A stretch of DNA of 64,000 nucleotides, taken from contig CM057456.1 in the NCBI GenBank assembly GCA_016271365.2, forward strand, positions 613,061,501-613,125,500. The letters run 5' to 3'. The DNA comes from Neoceratodus forsteri. Taxonomy: Eukaryota > Chordata > Ceratodontiformes > Ceratodontidae. Positions within the stretch are counted from its first letter, which is position 1. Each line of letters opens with the position of its first letter. Positions 10,866 to 21,859 of the stretch are shown here, piece by piece. A program made the translations under genes and the position numbers. Below the pieces are notes generated by a model. That model saw only the letters and a program-made list of their open reading frames with translations, was not told the origin of the DNA and did no database searches.

Positions 10866-11815
10866 TATTTTTTCATATCAGATATCTCACATGCCATCAG
10901 GAGTAAGATCAGTTTGTTCGCTGATGATACCAAGATGGGGGCAGTGGTGGATGACATAGTGGGGTGGCAAGGGCTACAAGATGATCTAACTAAACTGGAA
11001 GAGTGGTCAGAAATGTGGCAGTTGGGGTTCAATACTAAGAAGTGCAAGATACTGCACTTCGGTGCAAGGAACTCTGGGAGGAGCTACCAGTTGGGAGGGG
11101 TTCAGTTAGGTACCACAGAGGGAGAAAAGGGTCTAGGGGTGGTTATTACAGGGAATATGAACAACTCAACTCAGTGCAGAAAGACGGCAGCTAAAGCCAA
11201 CAGGATGCTGGGGTGTTTTGTGAGAGGAACCTCCTCCAGAAGGAGGGATGTGATCCTGTCTCTGTACAGGTCACTGGTCAGACCACACCTGGAGTACTGT
11301 GTGCAGTTCTGGTGCCCGTTTCTGAAGAAGGATGTCAGATTAATGGAGGGGGTACAGCACAGGGCAACAAAAATGATCCAGGGTTTGAAAGACAGACCCT
11401 AGGAGGACAGGCTGAGGGAGTTGAATATGTACTCACTGGAGGAGAGAACGGATCGGGGGATATAACTGAGACCTTTAAATACATGACGGGGATATACAAG
11501 ACAGGTACAGAAGGGGTATTTAAGTTGAGGAGGGGGAGGGACACGAGAGGGTGTGATCTCAGATTGGAGGGGGGAGATATAGGAGAGAGACGAGGAGACA
11601 TTTTTTCACAGAGAGGGTGGTGGCTAAGTGGAACGCTCTGCCCAAGGAGGTGATATCCTGTAGGATGGTGGGCAGTTTTAAAAGGGGATGAGACAGGGTG
11701 AAGGGGGGTAAATGTGGGGGGAGGTGAGGGTGGAGCAGCTGCTATGTAGGGGGCTAGCTGAACATTCGAGCAGACTTAATAGACCATGAGGCCTGTTTCT
11801 GCTGGCAGATTCGTA
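10866..11815 (+). pseudogene. CR1 LINE, 5'-truncated 3' half
   Basis: Begins within the reverse transcriptase just upstream of the catalytic box FADDTKMGA, which is intact. It continues through CKILHFGARNSG, EKGLGVVITG, KANRMLGCFVRG and [12 protein letters not shown] to VQHRATKMIQG. A stop follows at about 11400, and later segments (TETFKYMTGIYK) continue in another frame. The C-terminal block and 3' end near 11740-11815 match the CR1 at 832-2645. It is inserted in the 60-bp satellite, which resumes at 11823. ATGGTA occurs at both junctions and may be a short target duplication. Confidence 0.88.
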
Positions 11816-11822
11816 TGTCCAT

Positions 11823-11940
11823 ACATATGGTAACTACTGATAGGGGCTACCAACAGATAATGATAGAGGAGGGGAGGAGGGCTACTCTTTTACAGTACCT
11901 ACCAATAGGGGTTGCCAACATACCAGAAGGGGGGGGCTAC
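11823..11940. repeat. 60-bp satellite array, block 4
   Basis: Two units in the same orientation, ending at a TG microsatellite. Confidence 0.85.
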
Positions 11941-11968
11941 TGTGTGTGTGTGTGTATCTGCACATGTG

Positions 11969-12006
<38 letters not shown>

Positions 12007-12180
12007 TATGTTGGGGGGGTCCCAAAACAAAAATAAATTGACATAAAATTTGGAGTTTTGTTTCTTTCTTTCCTTCTTGACACTTTAGGGCCATAAACTA
12101 TAAAACATATAAAATGAGCAACTAGGCAAAACTCGACATGTATTTCCTTTAGGGGTATTTTCCTTTCGGTAGTTGCCCAC
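11941..12180. repeat. TG microsatellite plus conserved 3' flank, copy 1
   Basis: A (TG)n tract with a few interruptions (11941-12005) is followed by a flank with TTTGGAGTTTTGTTTC, TCCTTCTTGACACTTTAGGG and ACTATAAAACATA. The same order (satellite, TG tract, this flank) recurs at 18100-18725. Confidence 0.7.
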
Positions 12181-12240
12181 TTTCACTTTAGCAACTGCTG
12201 ATTTACTTAGATTCCAAAGTTTTCTGTAATGCTGTCTGTC

Positions 12241-12575
12241 TTTGAGAGATCTGTGGCCAGATTCACAAAAAATCACAAAGGCAACGCAGAATTTGTGTTG
12301 TGCTTTGCAGTTGCCCAGGCATCCAAAATTGCTATTCACAGTTGGATAGCGACTGTGAATAGGGGTAGTCTGAGGGGGCGGTATCCCCAGTACTTCCAGC
12401 ACTACCCCAGTAGCGCCGCCCCAACATGCAGCCAGGAGCGTGGGCCCACAAGGAATAGCGCAAGGGTGCTATTTCTACTTCACAAAGACAGCCATGCAAA
12501 TGAGTCCACTGGGCATGCAAGGCGCTAGATGGCCAATTGCATGCCCATTTTCATAGGCTGCAGAGGGTAGCGCAG
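12241..12575. repeat. Outer left end of the large foldback
   Basis: Starts CTGTGGCCAGATTCACAAA, which is mirrored at 17776-17797 by TTTTGTGGATCTGGCCCCTG. This GGCCAGATTCACAAA type of terminus suggests a hAT-like or foldback element. The sequence between this end and the arm at 12575 (with an ATGCAAAT octamer near 12496) has no obvious mirror copy. Confidence 0.4.
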
Positions 12576-13257
12576 CCCCTCCCCACCCCGTATGCTGATT
12601 GCTGGCCCAAAAGAACTTATGGATAATCCCTGGTGGTCTAATGGTCCCCTTCCTTGTGGATCGCCACCCCGATCCAAAGAAATATATTCCGTTGTGGCTA
12701 GTGGTCCCTCCCCCTTGCTGATCACCTTCCCGATCACCCAGTACTATTACAATGTATATTCTTTGGTGGTCTAGTGGTCCCTTTCCCTGCCGGTTGCTGA
12801 TCGCCACCTGATAACAATACTCTAGGATATCCCTGGTGTCCAGTGGTCCCAACTCCATCCAAAGCTCTGCCTGAAATAGTAGTAGTAGTATTCCATGGTG
12901 GCTAGTGGTCTCTCCCCACACCCAATCCCCTGTCCAACGTTGCATCATATTCCCAGGTGTCCAGTGTAACCACCCCCTCTTCTAGATCCCCTGTATAGTT
13001 GATATAACCAAATCCCTGGTGGTCTTGTGAACCCCTCTCTCTATCCCCAAGCCACAGTATGTTAAATAACATCTCTTCCCTTGTGGTCTGCGCCTACCAC
13101 CCCACCCCAGCAGGTAGTGTCCCACCCCTACTCCTCCCCATCCCGGGCAAGCCAGCGCGCAGCACAGCCCTCCTCTCCACCACGGCTGGCCCGACTGAGC
13201 TTCAATGAGCACGTGCTGTATGCAGTCACGTGCTCATTGACTTTGACTGACAGCTCA
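12575..13257. repeat. Large foldback, left arm, built of ~64-bp units
   Basis: The reverse complement of this stretch matches 13261-13511 and, after a LINE insertion, 16950-17415. Internally it repeats a roughly 64-base motif including CCCTGGTGGTCTAGTGGTCC and AATATATT. Close to the centre are perfect short palindromes: TCAATGAGCACGTG at 13202-13215 with its complement at 13227-13240, and TGACAGCTCA at 13248-13257 with its complement at 13261-13270. Confidence 0.78.
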
Positions 13258-13260
13258 GAG

Positions 13261-13511
13261 TGAGCTGTCATTCAATGAGTGCTCACTAAGAGCTCAGTCT
13301 GTGGGCAGCCATGGTGGAGACAGGAGAGCTGTGCTGGTCGCGGCTGGGTTTGGGGGTGGGATGGTGGTACACTACCTGCCAGGGTGGGGGGCACTAGGAC
13401 CACCAGGGAAGAGATGTTATATAACATACTGGGGCTCAGTGATAGGGAGGGGTTCACTAGACCACCAAGGATATGGTTATATCGACTATACAGAGGATAG
13501 GGAAGAGGGGT
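13261..13511. repeat. Large foldback, right arm, inner part
   Basis: Mirror of 12970-13257: GGGCAGCCATGGTGGAGACA, ACACTACCTGCCAGGGTGG, AGAGATGTTATATAACATA and CTAGACCACCAAGGATA. It breaks at about 13511, where a LINE 3' tail begins. Confidence 0.78.
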
Positions 13512-16500
13512 TCTTTATTTATTTATTGAAATTGTTTTTCCAGGAAAGGCACACTGAGCAAGAAGATGCTCATCACCTGGTGCGACCTGGGGGGGGTGGG
13601 GGGACAGAGGACATAGGGTTTATAATTAAACATTGACAATTGGATCATTATACACATTGAATGGTTACACAAGTTATGCAGAATGGTCAAGGAATTAACA
13701 ACAACCATAACACAGTTAGATCAGACTGAGCAACAACAATCTGAGGACCAGAAGTGCCTAAAGGGTAAGTGCGTGTGACCAACTGGGAGTCTACAACAGG
13801 GAGCAGCGTACAAGGCCAGTGGTCAGTTTGGGATGGTAGAGGGGCGTGATCAGGGCTTTGGGCAAGTGCAATTTATCATGAAGTAGTTAGTGAGTGCAGA
13901 GGAGAGGGAGTTAGCAGAGGAGGAATGAAGGATTTGAGGGGACAGCGCATTCCAGGTTTTAGGAAAATGATGAGAGAAGGCAGTTCGGCCAGCAGTGTAC
14001 TTCTGCCAGGGGATAGCAAATAGTCTGGAGTCAGTGGATCTGAGGATGTGAGAGGTTGGAGGGGAGCGAGCAAGGAGGAGAGGTAGATGGGGAGGGTGCC
14101 TAGCCAGAGCTTAGAGGTGAATTTGGCGCAGTGAATGAGGCGGTGTTCCAGGGATGAGAAGGCCAAGGCTCAGTATAGTTCGCAATGGTGAGTGAGGGGG
14201 GCATTGAGCGCAAAACAGCAGAAGGCATTGAACAGGGTGTCAGGTTTGGATAGGGAAGATTTAGGGGCTGAGCTGTATACTATGTCGCAGTAGTCAAAGG
14301 ATGGGAGAATTATCTTCTGTATTAGCTCACGGCGTACAGTTAGAGGGAGGCTTCAGTGGTTTCTATGTAGAGCACCTAGCATGGAGCACAGTTTTTTTAC
14401 AGTTGCATCTATGTGAACATTGAAGAACAGTTGATGGTCAAGCCAGACCCCAAGATACCGGAGAGAGGGGACATCTTCAAGTATTTGCCCGTCGAGGGTT
14501 TTGAAGGAGGGGAAGGATGGGAGTCTGGACAGGTGTTGTCTCATGCCGAAGGTCATTGAGATTTTTTTTTTGCATTTAGGGAGAGCTGATGGGAGCAGAA
14601 CTAGTGCTGAATGTTGTCAAAATTGGCTTGGAGGAGGAGGAGGTTACTGCTTCAGTGGACGTACCTGAGGAAAAAAGAACGGTGTCATCCATGTACATAT
14701 GTATGGCAGATGACTGGCATACTAGTGGCAGGTCGTTCAAAAAAATGGAAAAAAGTATAGGTCCAAGCATGGAGCCCTGGGGGACACCGGTACAGATGGG
14801 CAGCGCGGCGGAAATGGCATTCGAGATACGTACGGATTGGGTTCTGCCCATGAGGTAGGAGCAGAACCAGTTTGTGGAGGAGGCCGAGAGGCCAGCCTCC
14901 GCAAGGCTCGAGAGAAGCAGGGTGTGTGAGACAGTGTCAAAGCCTTAGCTAGATCAATGAAGCTAGCAGAGGTGATCTGTCCATTGTTCATGTTGGTTAA
15001 AATAGTGTCAGTGAGTCTAGTCAGGGAGGAGGCAGTGGAATGTCCCTTTCTGCATCCAGACAGGAAGTCTGTGTAGTAATTGGAGTCGGAGAGAAAGGTG
15101 TTGAGCTGCGAGAGCACTGTGTGCTCTTGCAATTTTGCAAGTGTCGGGAGAAGAGAGATTGGACGGTAGTTTGAGGTTGAAGTAGGGAAGCTACCTTTGG
15201 GCAGGGGGATGACTATGGCATGCTTCCAGGCCTAGGGTACTGCAGCCACAGTGAAGGACTGGTTTAGAATGGTGGCTAGCAGGGCAGCTATGGCAAGGGC
15301 TGAGAAGTGGAGGAGCTTAGGGTCCAGATCATCGAGGGATTTACCTTTAGATGGGTTGAGTGCAAGCAAGGCTGTAAGGACTTCGGCTGCTGAGATAGCT
15401 TTGAATGAGAAGGTACGGGGCCTATGCTGCGTCTTCAGACCCACGATGGGACCGGGTGGAACTGCGGTGGGCAGAGAGGAGAGGAGGGAGGTAGCACAAG
15501 TGGAGAAGTAAGAGTTGAATTCGTTGGCAACAACATGAGGTTCCATGAGAAAGGAGTTGTTTATGTTTAATAGCGTGGTGGGGGTGGCGGTGGTGGGGGG
15601 AGAAGAGGGAGTGGCTAACCTTCCAGAATTTAGAAGGATTATTTAGGTTAGATTGGAGAGAGGAGTTAAAACATTTGGTTTTGGCCAGCCGTGTTGCTGT
15701 AGTACATTTGTTTTTGAGCCTCCGGTATTTAGAGAAATCTTGTGAGCATTTAGAAGATTTGTGGACCCTCTAGGCATGGTCACGGGCACTTTGGCACGCT
15801 AGGAGTTCTGGGGTTATCCAGGGAAGATGATTGCCCCGCACCCTTGTGCGGCACAAAGGGGCGTGTTTGTCCCAGACACTTAGAAGAGTGTTTTTGAAAT
15901 GAAGTAGGGCCGTGTCAATCGAGAGGGTGGGGTTAGATAGCACCCATTTGGCTTGTGCAAGGTCAGTTAGGAGGGGGGTGATGTCGAGTGATTTGTAGGA
16001 ACGTTGGACCAAGAAGTTTGGGGATGATCTGGGGTGGTGAATTTTCTGGACGAGGTATGTGAGGTGATGGTCACTCAGGGAGTCGGGGAGGAGACCAGAT
16101 CTGATGACCCGGTGAGGGTGGGCGGTCAGAGCCCAATCCAGCAGAGAGTGATTACCAGTTTTGGTGTTTAGGCGGGTGGGCTCAGTAATAAGTTGGGAAA
16201 GATTTAGCCCATTAATAACAATCCACTCTTTAGTGAGGGCAGAGGGTGAGGGAGGAGGTGTGTGCTAGGAGGTCAGTGATGGTAGAAGAAGGAGTACCTG
16301 TTCAGCAGTAGATGCCAGTGACATAGATGGGGAGAGAGAAAGGGAGGGACAGTTGTAGCATTAATAACTCGTAGGCATTGGGTTCAGCTTTGGCTAGGAT
16401 GGTTGAAAAGAGGATGTCTGATTTTAAGTAGATGGTGACTCCACCACCTCTGGTGGCCCTGTCCTGGTGGGCCATGGTGTAACCTGGGTTGGCAACAGTG

Positions 16501-16947
16501 GTATCAGGGATGTTTTTGTTAAGCCACGTTTCAGACAGGATAATTATGTCAGGGGCATAGTGGACAGCGAGGACTTGGAGAGAGTCAAGTTTGCGGGGAA
16601 GGCATCTGATATTTAGATGAAGTAGGTGGGAGGGGGGATCCCAATGGGCACCGAGGTGGATGACAGGTTATGAGGAGGACCCATAAGGTGAGGGAGGGAA
16701 GGAGTGGGTTGGGGGCCAGGGTTGGGGTGGTTGTCGCCTGCAGTGAGGAGCAGGAGAGTGATAGTTAGATTACGGGCTAACAGTTGTAGAAGCACTGAGG
16801 AGAATGCGCGCCATTTAGGAGGCAGGCATAGGTATTTTGTAGGGGCAGGGCGAGGTGTGAGTAGAAGAGGTATCATCCAGGAAAGTGAGGGTTTGATAAG
16901 GGAGGGGCAGGGCCGTACGTCTGAGTGGGACCAAGCATATGGGCACA
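13512..16947 (-). mobile_element. Nearly full-length Rex1/L2-like LINE inserted in the foldback arm
   Basis: The minus-strand element runs from an N-terminal segment at about 16948 to an A-rich 3' tail at about 13512 (TTATTTATTTATTGAA on the plus strand). It separates two parts of the foldback arm that are contiguous in the left arm, so its limits are fixed to within a few bases. Its length of about 3.4 kb suggests little 5' truncation. Its tail resembles that of the LINE at 55437-59835, and I take the two to be the same clade. Confidence 0.8.
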
Positions 16948-16948
16948 C
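14050..16948 (-). pseudogene. Rex1/L2-like LINE polyprotein: endonuclease and reverse transcriptase, broken
   Basis: The N-terminus has a hydrophobic run ending in GDNHPNPGP (16713-16739), a 2A-like box seen at this position in several CR1/L2/Rex1-type LINEs. Next comes an APE endonuclease (about 16620-16250: DIIILSETWLNK, RGGGVTIYL), then the linker (16012-15770: HLPWITPELLACQ). The reverse transcriptase follows: KGKSLDDLDPKLL (15546-15232), TDFLSGCRKGHSTASSLTRL, GVPQGSMLGPILF, and the catalytic box YMDDTVLF. Beyond it are LRYLGVWLDHQLFFNVHI (14556-14353) and a C-terminal domain at 14166-13876. The pieces fall in different frames with stops, so the protein is not made. Endonuclease and polymerase would together do target-primed insertion. 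Confidence 0.85.
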
Positions 16949-16949
16949 A

Positions 16950-17415
16950 GAGGTGGATTGACACTGGACATCAGGAAATATGATTCAACGTCGGGCAAGT
17001 GATCAGGTGTGGGGAGGGACCGGTAGCCACCAGAGAATACTATTACTATTTCAGGCAGGGCTTTGGGTGAGAGTGGGACTAGTGGACGCCAGGGATCTCT
17101 TAGAGTATTGTTATCTGGCGGTGACTGGCAGGGGGAGGAACCACTAGACCACCAGGGAATATATATTTTAATAGAACTAGGTGATCAGGGTGATGATCGG
17201 TGGGGGGAGGGACCACCAGCCACCAGGGAATGTATTTCTTTGGTTCAGGGCAGTGATTGGTGAGGGAAGGGACCACTAGACCACCAGGGTATATATTTAT
17301 TTTATATGGGGCTGATGATTGACAGAGGGAAGGACTACTAGACCACCAGGGAGACTGTCTTATTACTTGGACTGGTGATAAGTGATGGGGATGGGGGCAC
17401 TGCAGTACCTTCAGT
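16950..17415. repeat. Large foldback, right arm, outer part
   Basis: Mirror of about 12575-12965: CACTGGACATCAGGAAATATG, TATTTCAGGCAGGGCTTTGG, AGAGTATTGTTATCTGGCGG and GACCACTAGACCACCAGGG repeated at about 64-base intervals. Confidence 0.78.
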
Positions 17416-17797
17416 TCTATTCAGTGTGTTATAAAATAATAACAGTTTTATTGACAAAAAGCCTCCAGTGCTATTCTATGTATTATAAAATAATAAGAAT
17501 GTTATTGACAAAAAAATTACTAGAGTTGCGAGGAATTAAAGCAGGGTCTCACTGGGTGGAATTTTCTCCATGCAAGGGAACCCTATAAAAGGCCCTTGCA
17601 AGGAGAAAATACTTTGTGAATGGGACTGCACCAATATGCAGGTTCCCTCCCCTTCATTTGCATTGCAGCCCCCTCCACACTTTGCCCCAGTGCAAACCCA
17701 GTTTGAGGGTGCAAACCGGGCTTTTGTGACTACTGATTTGGTGCAAAATACAGTTTGCGCTGGGGCAAAGTTTTGTGGATCTGGCCCCTGGTCTTTC
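17416..17797. repeat. Outer right part of the foldback with an internal hairpin
   Basis: Contains an 18-base inverted repeat, ATTTTCTCCATGCAAGGG at 17561-17578 mirrored at 17593-17610. It ends with the terminus TTTTGTGGATCTGGCCCCTG, the mirror of the end at 12241. It is not the mirror of 12241-12575 apart from the tip, so two related elements may have merged. Confidence 0.45.
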
Positions 17798-18100
17798 TAA
17801 AATCTGACTCAAGCAGCATCCCCTGTGTGAGAACAGTTCAATAATTTCCTTCGAGATCCAGGGGTAACTGTGTTCTTTGACAGTGTATGCGCTGACTGGT
17901 ACATGTTTGTTGCAGACATTGAGAAATTCACTGGCAGAGTATTCCCAGGCATCTGCTACTGAGGGAATAAGGCTATTACAATACTCCAAAACTACAGCCT
18001 TCTAGACTGGATTCTTGTCTAGAAGGCTGGGGTTGTTGGCCGTGTGGTTGAGTTTCACAGGTAGTGCGATAATTTGGGATAGGTTTAAATTGGAAAGAGC
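17798..18100 (-). pseudogene. LINE fragment (endonuclease-RT linker)
   Basis: The minus-strand reading AWEYSASEFLNVCNKHVPVS and HSYPWISKEIIELFS matches the linker between endonuclease and reverse transcriptase in the two Rex1/L2-like LINEs of this window (compare LSVWDKHAPLCRTRV and LPWITPELLAC at 16012-15770). Only this short piece remains, with no catalytic domain. Confidence 0.6.
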
Positions 18101-18550
18101 ATGTTACCGACAGGGAACTAACAGATGCCGATAGAGAGGATGGGCTACTGTATTACGATGCCCCTGCTAGGGCCTACCAACACACCGATGGGGGGAGGGC
18201 TACTCCATTACAATATGTACCAATAGGGGGTACCAACAGATACTGATAGATGGGGGAGGGCTACTCTATTACAATACCTACCCAAAAGGGATTACCAACA
18301 AATACCGATAGATGGGGGAAGGCTACTCTATTATGATACTTACCCAAAAGGGGTTACCAACAGATACTGATAGATGGGGAAGGCTACTGTATTACGAAAC
18401 CTACCGATAGGGGCTACCAACATATGAGTGGGGGGAGGGCTACTCTTTTACATTATCTACCAAAAGGAGTCAGATACCAATAGAGGGGAGGGCTACTCTG
18501 TTATGATACCTACTGACAGGGGTTACCAACAGATACCAAGAAGGGGAGGC
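18100..18550. repeat. 60-bp satellite array, block 5
   Basis: About seven units of the same satellite in the same orientation as the first four blocks, with some truncated units. Confidence 0.88.
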
Positions 18551-18725
18551 ATATGTGTGTGTGTGTGTGTATGAGTTCCAGAACATAAACTAATAGACTC
18601 TGACATACAATTTGGAGTCTGTTTTCTTCTTTCCTTCCTGACACTTTAGAGCCATGTACTATAAAACATAAAAGACGACCAACTATACTAAACTCAGCAT
18701 GTATTTCCATTGAGGAGTTCTGAAG
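18551..18725. repeat. TG microsatellite plus conserved flank, copy 2
   Basis: A TG tract is followed by ATTTGGAGTCTGTTTTC, TCCTTCCTGACACTTTAGAG and ACTATAAAACATAAAA, matching 11941-12180 in the same order and orientation. Confidence 0.7.
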
Positions 18726-18776
18726 ACACCAAAGACTTCCCAAGTTTTGCTCTCAAGGTCTAGAGTGTCTTCAGAA
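18712..18776. repeat. Short hairpin
   Basis: TTGAGGAGTTCTGAAGACACC is mirrored by GTGTCTTCAGAACCCCTCAG, with about 19 paired bases and a loop of about 23. Confidence 0.6.
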
Positions 18777-18889
18777 CCCCTCAGTTTAAAGTAAATTGCT
18801 GAGTTTTTTATTTTCTTTTTTGGGCTTCATAGCCTGTTAGCCTAATGTGGTGATAGTCTATCTGTGCAACCCTCCCCCCCAAAAAAAAC

Positions 18890-19390
18890 AAATAAACATG
18901 TTTTCACAGTGGTGTGCTGTAATGGAAGGAAGGGATCATAAATCTGGCTGAACTACTGGCCAGTCAATCCCTTCCACGTTCCGGTCTGCCAGCCCCGGCC
19001 CCACGCTCAGATGTTTTGTGACATCTTACCAGGGACGGCATGGGGGTGTGCCACATTGAAGCCTATGGGGGTGGTTTTCAAAACGTTATTATCCACGTTT
19101 AAGCTAACTTCGATAAAAAATAAAAGCAACAGCTCAACTAATAGGGGCCCTATTAGTTGGCAGCAGCTTCATTTTACAAAGATAGCAAACATGGATAATA
19201 TTGTTTTCATACCTCCCATATGAGGCCGTGCACCCTCTGCTTTCCTGTTAAGATGTCACAAATGTCTGAGCGCGGAGCAGTGCAGCGGATCGATGTGAAG
19301 GAATCAGCTGGCTAGTAGTTCAGCCAGATTTACAATCCCTTCTCTCTCTCTCTCTCTTACAGGACACTATGAAAAATTGTGTTTTTTTGC
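18890..19390. mobile_element. Foldback element, ~500 bp
   Basis: An almost complete inverted repeat. The centre is the perfect palindrome CAACTAATAGGG-G-CCCTATTAGTTG near 19136-19160. Outward pairs include ATTATCCACGTTTAAGCTA with ATTATCCATGTTTGCTA (right side reverse-complemented), CGCTCAGATGTTTTGTGACA with CGCTCAGACATTTGTGACA, and AAATCTGGCTGAACTACTGG with AAATCTGGCTGAACTACTAG. It has no coding capacity. This is the layout of foldback elements or long-arm MITEs. I could not define a target duplication. Confidence 0.7.
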
Positions 19391-21325
19391 ACAGACGGAC
19401 TATCGCTGCATTAGGGTAACGGAGTGTGAAGCCCAAGAATCTCAGACATTTCCATTAAACACAGCCTTGATATGCATAGTTTCCCATCCATTATTCTATA
19501 TGTCTCAAACTTAACACACTGTGATAATGGCAATCACAATGAAAATAAGGGACAGGTATGTGGGCCAGTTGAAGACAAGGAGAGAATATAAGTGTAACCT
19601 GGTAATATCACTTCAAAACTACAGACTCATGGATCTTAAATACCCTATTTAAAACTAATTAATAATGTCTGAAATGTTACAACGCATGTGCTGGTAACTA
19701 GTACACTAACATAAATGCAGTATTTGAAACTATATTCAACTAGCTTCCAAAATTGTCATAAACAGAGATTCAGTACCAAAACTTCGACGTGTCATTAGAG
19801 CAAAACATCACTGAACAAACACTGAACTGGCCACTAACTTAGGTGGACATTAGAAAGGAACTATTATAACAGAATCAGCTTTAACTTCATAAAGAAATTC
19901 CCAAAGAGTATGGGTTATCACTGAGTGTAAGACACACTAGAACTCAGTAACCAAATACCGCACAACAGTATAGAAGCCTCATAACCATATCACCAGAGTG
20001 GACATTTGGTGCCATCTACTGGAAAAAAAGACACTTTAAAAAAATGTCCTATGTAGGAAATAACATGAGGGATAAGTAAGCATTAAGCCACGACGAAGGT
20101 GGCATCTAATGGGGAATGAATGCTTGGGAGTGCCTACAACCACCCAACCATGCATTCATTCATGAGCTCCCAAAGCATTTGCTGCATCCCCTTTCCTCAT
20201 AGCACGTCTGTGTTCCCAGACTCTCTTCTTAAGTTCAGGAATACCAGGCAGCATAAATAACAAATTCCTTACAGAACCTTGCAAGTCGACTTACTCCAAC
20301 TTTTTTGCCAGTGCCAGGAATATTCCGTGATTTAAACTTTATGGCACACTTACAAGTACATCATCTCTTACATGGGTAAAAGCCCCGTGGTTTATCTTGT
20401 ACCTATCCCCTTTCTTTTTCTCAAAATGACTGCACATCAGCCCATCTCTACGGTTTGGAACCCTTGAAAAAGATATTCCGGGGCATCTCCAATGAACTTC
20501 CTAATGGTACCATTGAAGCGAGCCAAGGGGATAGAAAAATATATTTTAGATGATTTGAGGATGAGTGCTTCGATTGTCTAAATACTAGAAATCAGACTTT
20601 CAAAGTACTGTACATCCACTGGGTGGTAAGGAAGTGCTTTTCCTATCTGGCTACCTGTTATTATTTTCACCAAAATGGAGAGGCAGGAGGCACGATTTGA
20701 GAAAGGAACCAGTTTATTCAGCAATGGATCACAGGCTAGGGAACAGGAGAAAAGGAAAAAAGGGGAATATAACAACATTAAATACTACTTCTGATATCTT
20801 ACTGGTGCCCTGAGGCCTTATACTAAGACTCTAACCTCCTGTATGAGGAGAACTGTAAAAAGGAATTGGCCGTAACTGCTACACTGTAAGAGCATCATAT
20901 TTTTAATCCTTGTAAGAGGGTGACTCTTTAGTACAGTTAGCAAAAAGGATCAACTGTCTGTAACAGTTACACTGTAAGAGCGTTCTATTTCTAATCCCTG
21001 TTCAGACTTTCTAGATCAATCCTGAGGTGCACCTCTAACTGTTACCTGGAGTACTCCCACTCTATATGCTATGGGAAGAGTCTATACGTATGGCAGATAA
21101 CAGTTTGTGCACGTTCAGATTTTCTCTGTCATCGAGAAGAAAATGCAAAGTACTCAACTGGCTGTCTAGTGCAATTCTGAGAACCTTTTTGGGAAACTAA
21201 GGAATGCAGAGAGGATTTTTAACAGACCATGAGTTCTTGGCTATACCCCACCTCTCTAGGGTCACTGGAATATAAGGACAGGATCAAGATTTCTTTGGCT
21301 AAGAACCCACTGAGGGCCGCCGGAA
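19391..21325. other. Unassigned single-copy-looking DNA
   Basis: AT-rich with only short ORFs. I see no domain, tRNA or repeat structure. Confidence 0.4.
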
Positions 21326-21329
21326 TGGG

Positions 21330-21665
21330 AAAACACAAACTCTGGCCGCAGTCCACTTCTGGACTACCCAGAAAGGGAAAACTATGCAAACCACCTGGCC
21401 ATAATCCGCTTCTGGACTGCCAGGTGAAGGATTTGATGCAAATCACCCAGTCACATCCACTTCTGGTCTGCCAAGTGAAGGATTACGAAGAAGATCACCC
21501 TGCTGTAGCCCGCTGCTGGACTGCTGGATGAGGAAGATGAAGAAAAAGATCACTCTGCCACAGTCCGCTTCTGGACTGCCGGATGAGGAAGACAAAGAAG
21601 AAGATCACTCTGCTACAGCCCGCTTCTGGACTGCTGGATGAGGAGGATGAAGCAGACTCCACTGG
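21330..21665. repeat. Minisatellite, ~55-bp period, about 6 copies
   Basis: Units read roughly CCGCTTCTGGACTGCCGGATG, AGGAAGACAAAGAAGAAGA and TCACTCTGCCACAGT. The last four are the most alike. Two copies of GGGCTCCAAGGCC-GAT-AG follow at 21718 and 21792. Confidence 0.75.
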
Positions 21666-21859
21666 ATACAGAAGTCTGGATAAGCAAGTCTCTGGACATT
21701 GGAGTATGATGGTCTTCTGGGCTCCAAGGCCTGATTAGCTAAGGGCACACACCAAACAACAAACCGTGTGTCGAAATGTGATGAAGTTCGGGGCTCCAAG
21801 GCCGGATGAGCCAAGGGCACACTGAAAACAACAACCAGATCGTCACTCAGAAGACGGGA

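Noticed and set aside
11815..12094. ORFs encoding Cys/Val or Thr/His runs
   Set aside because: They are translations of the TG microsatellite in two directions.
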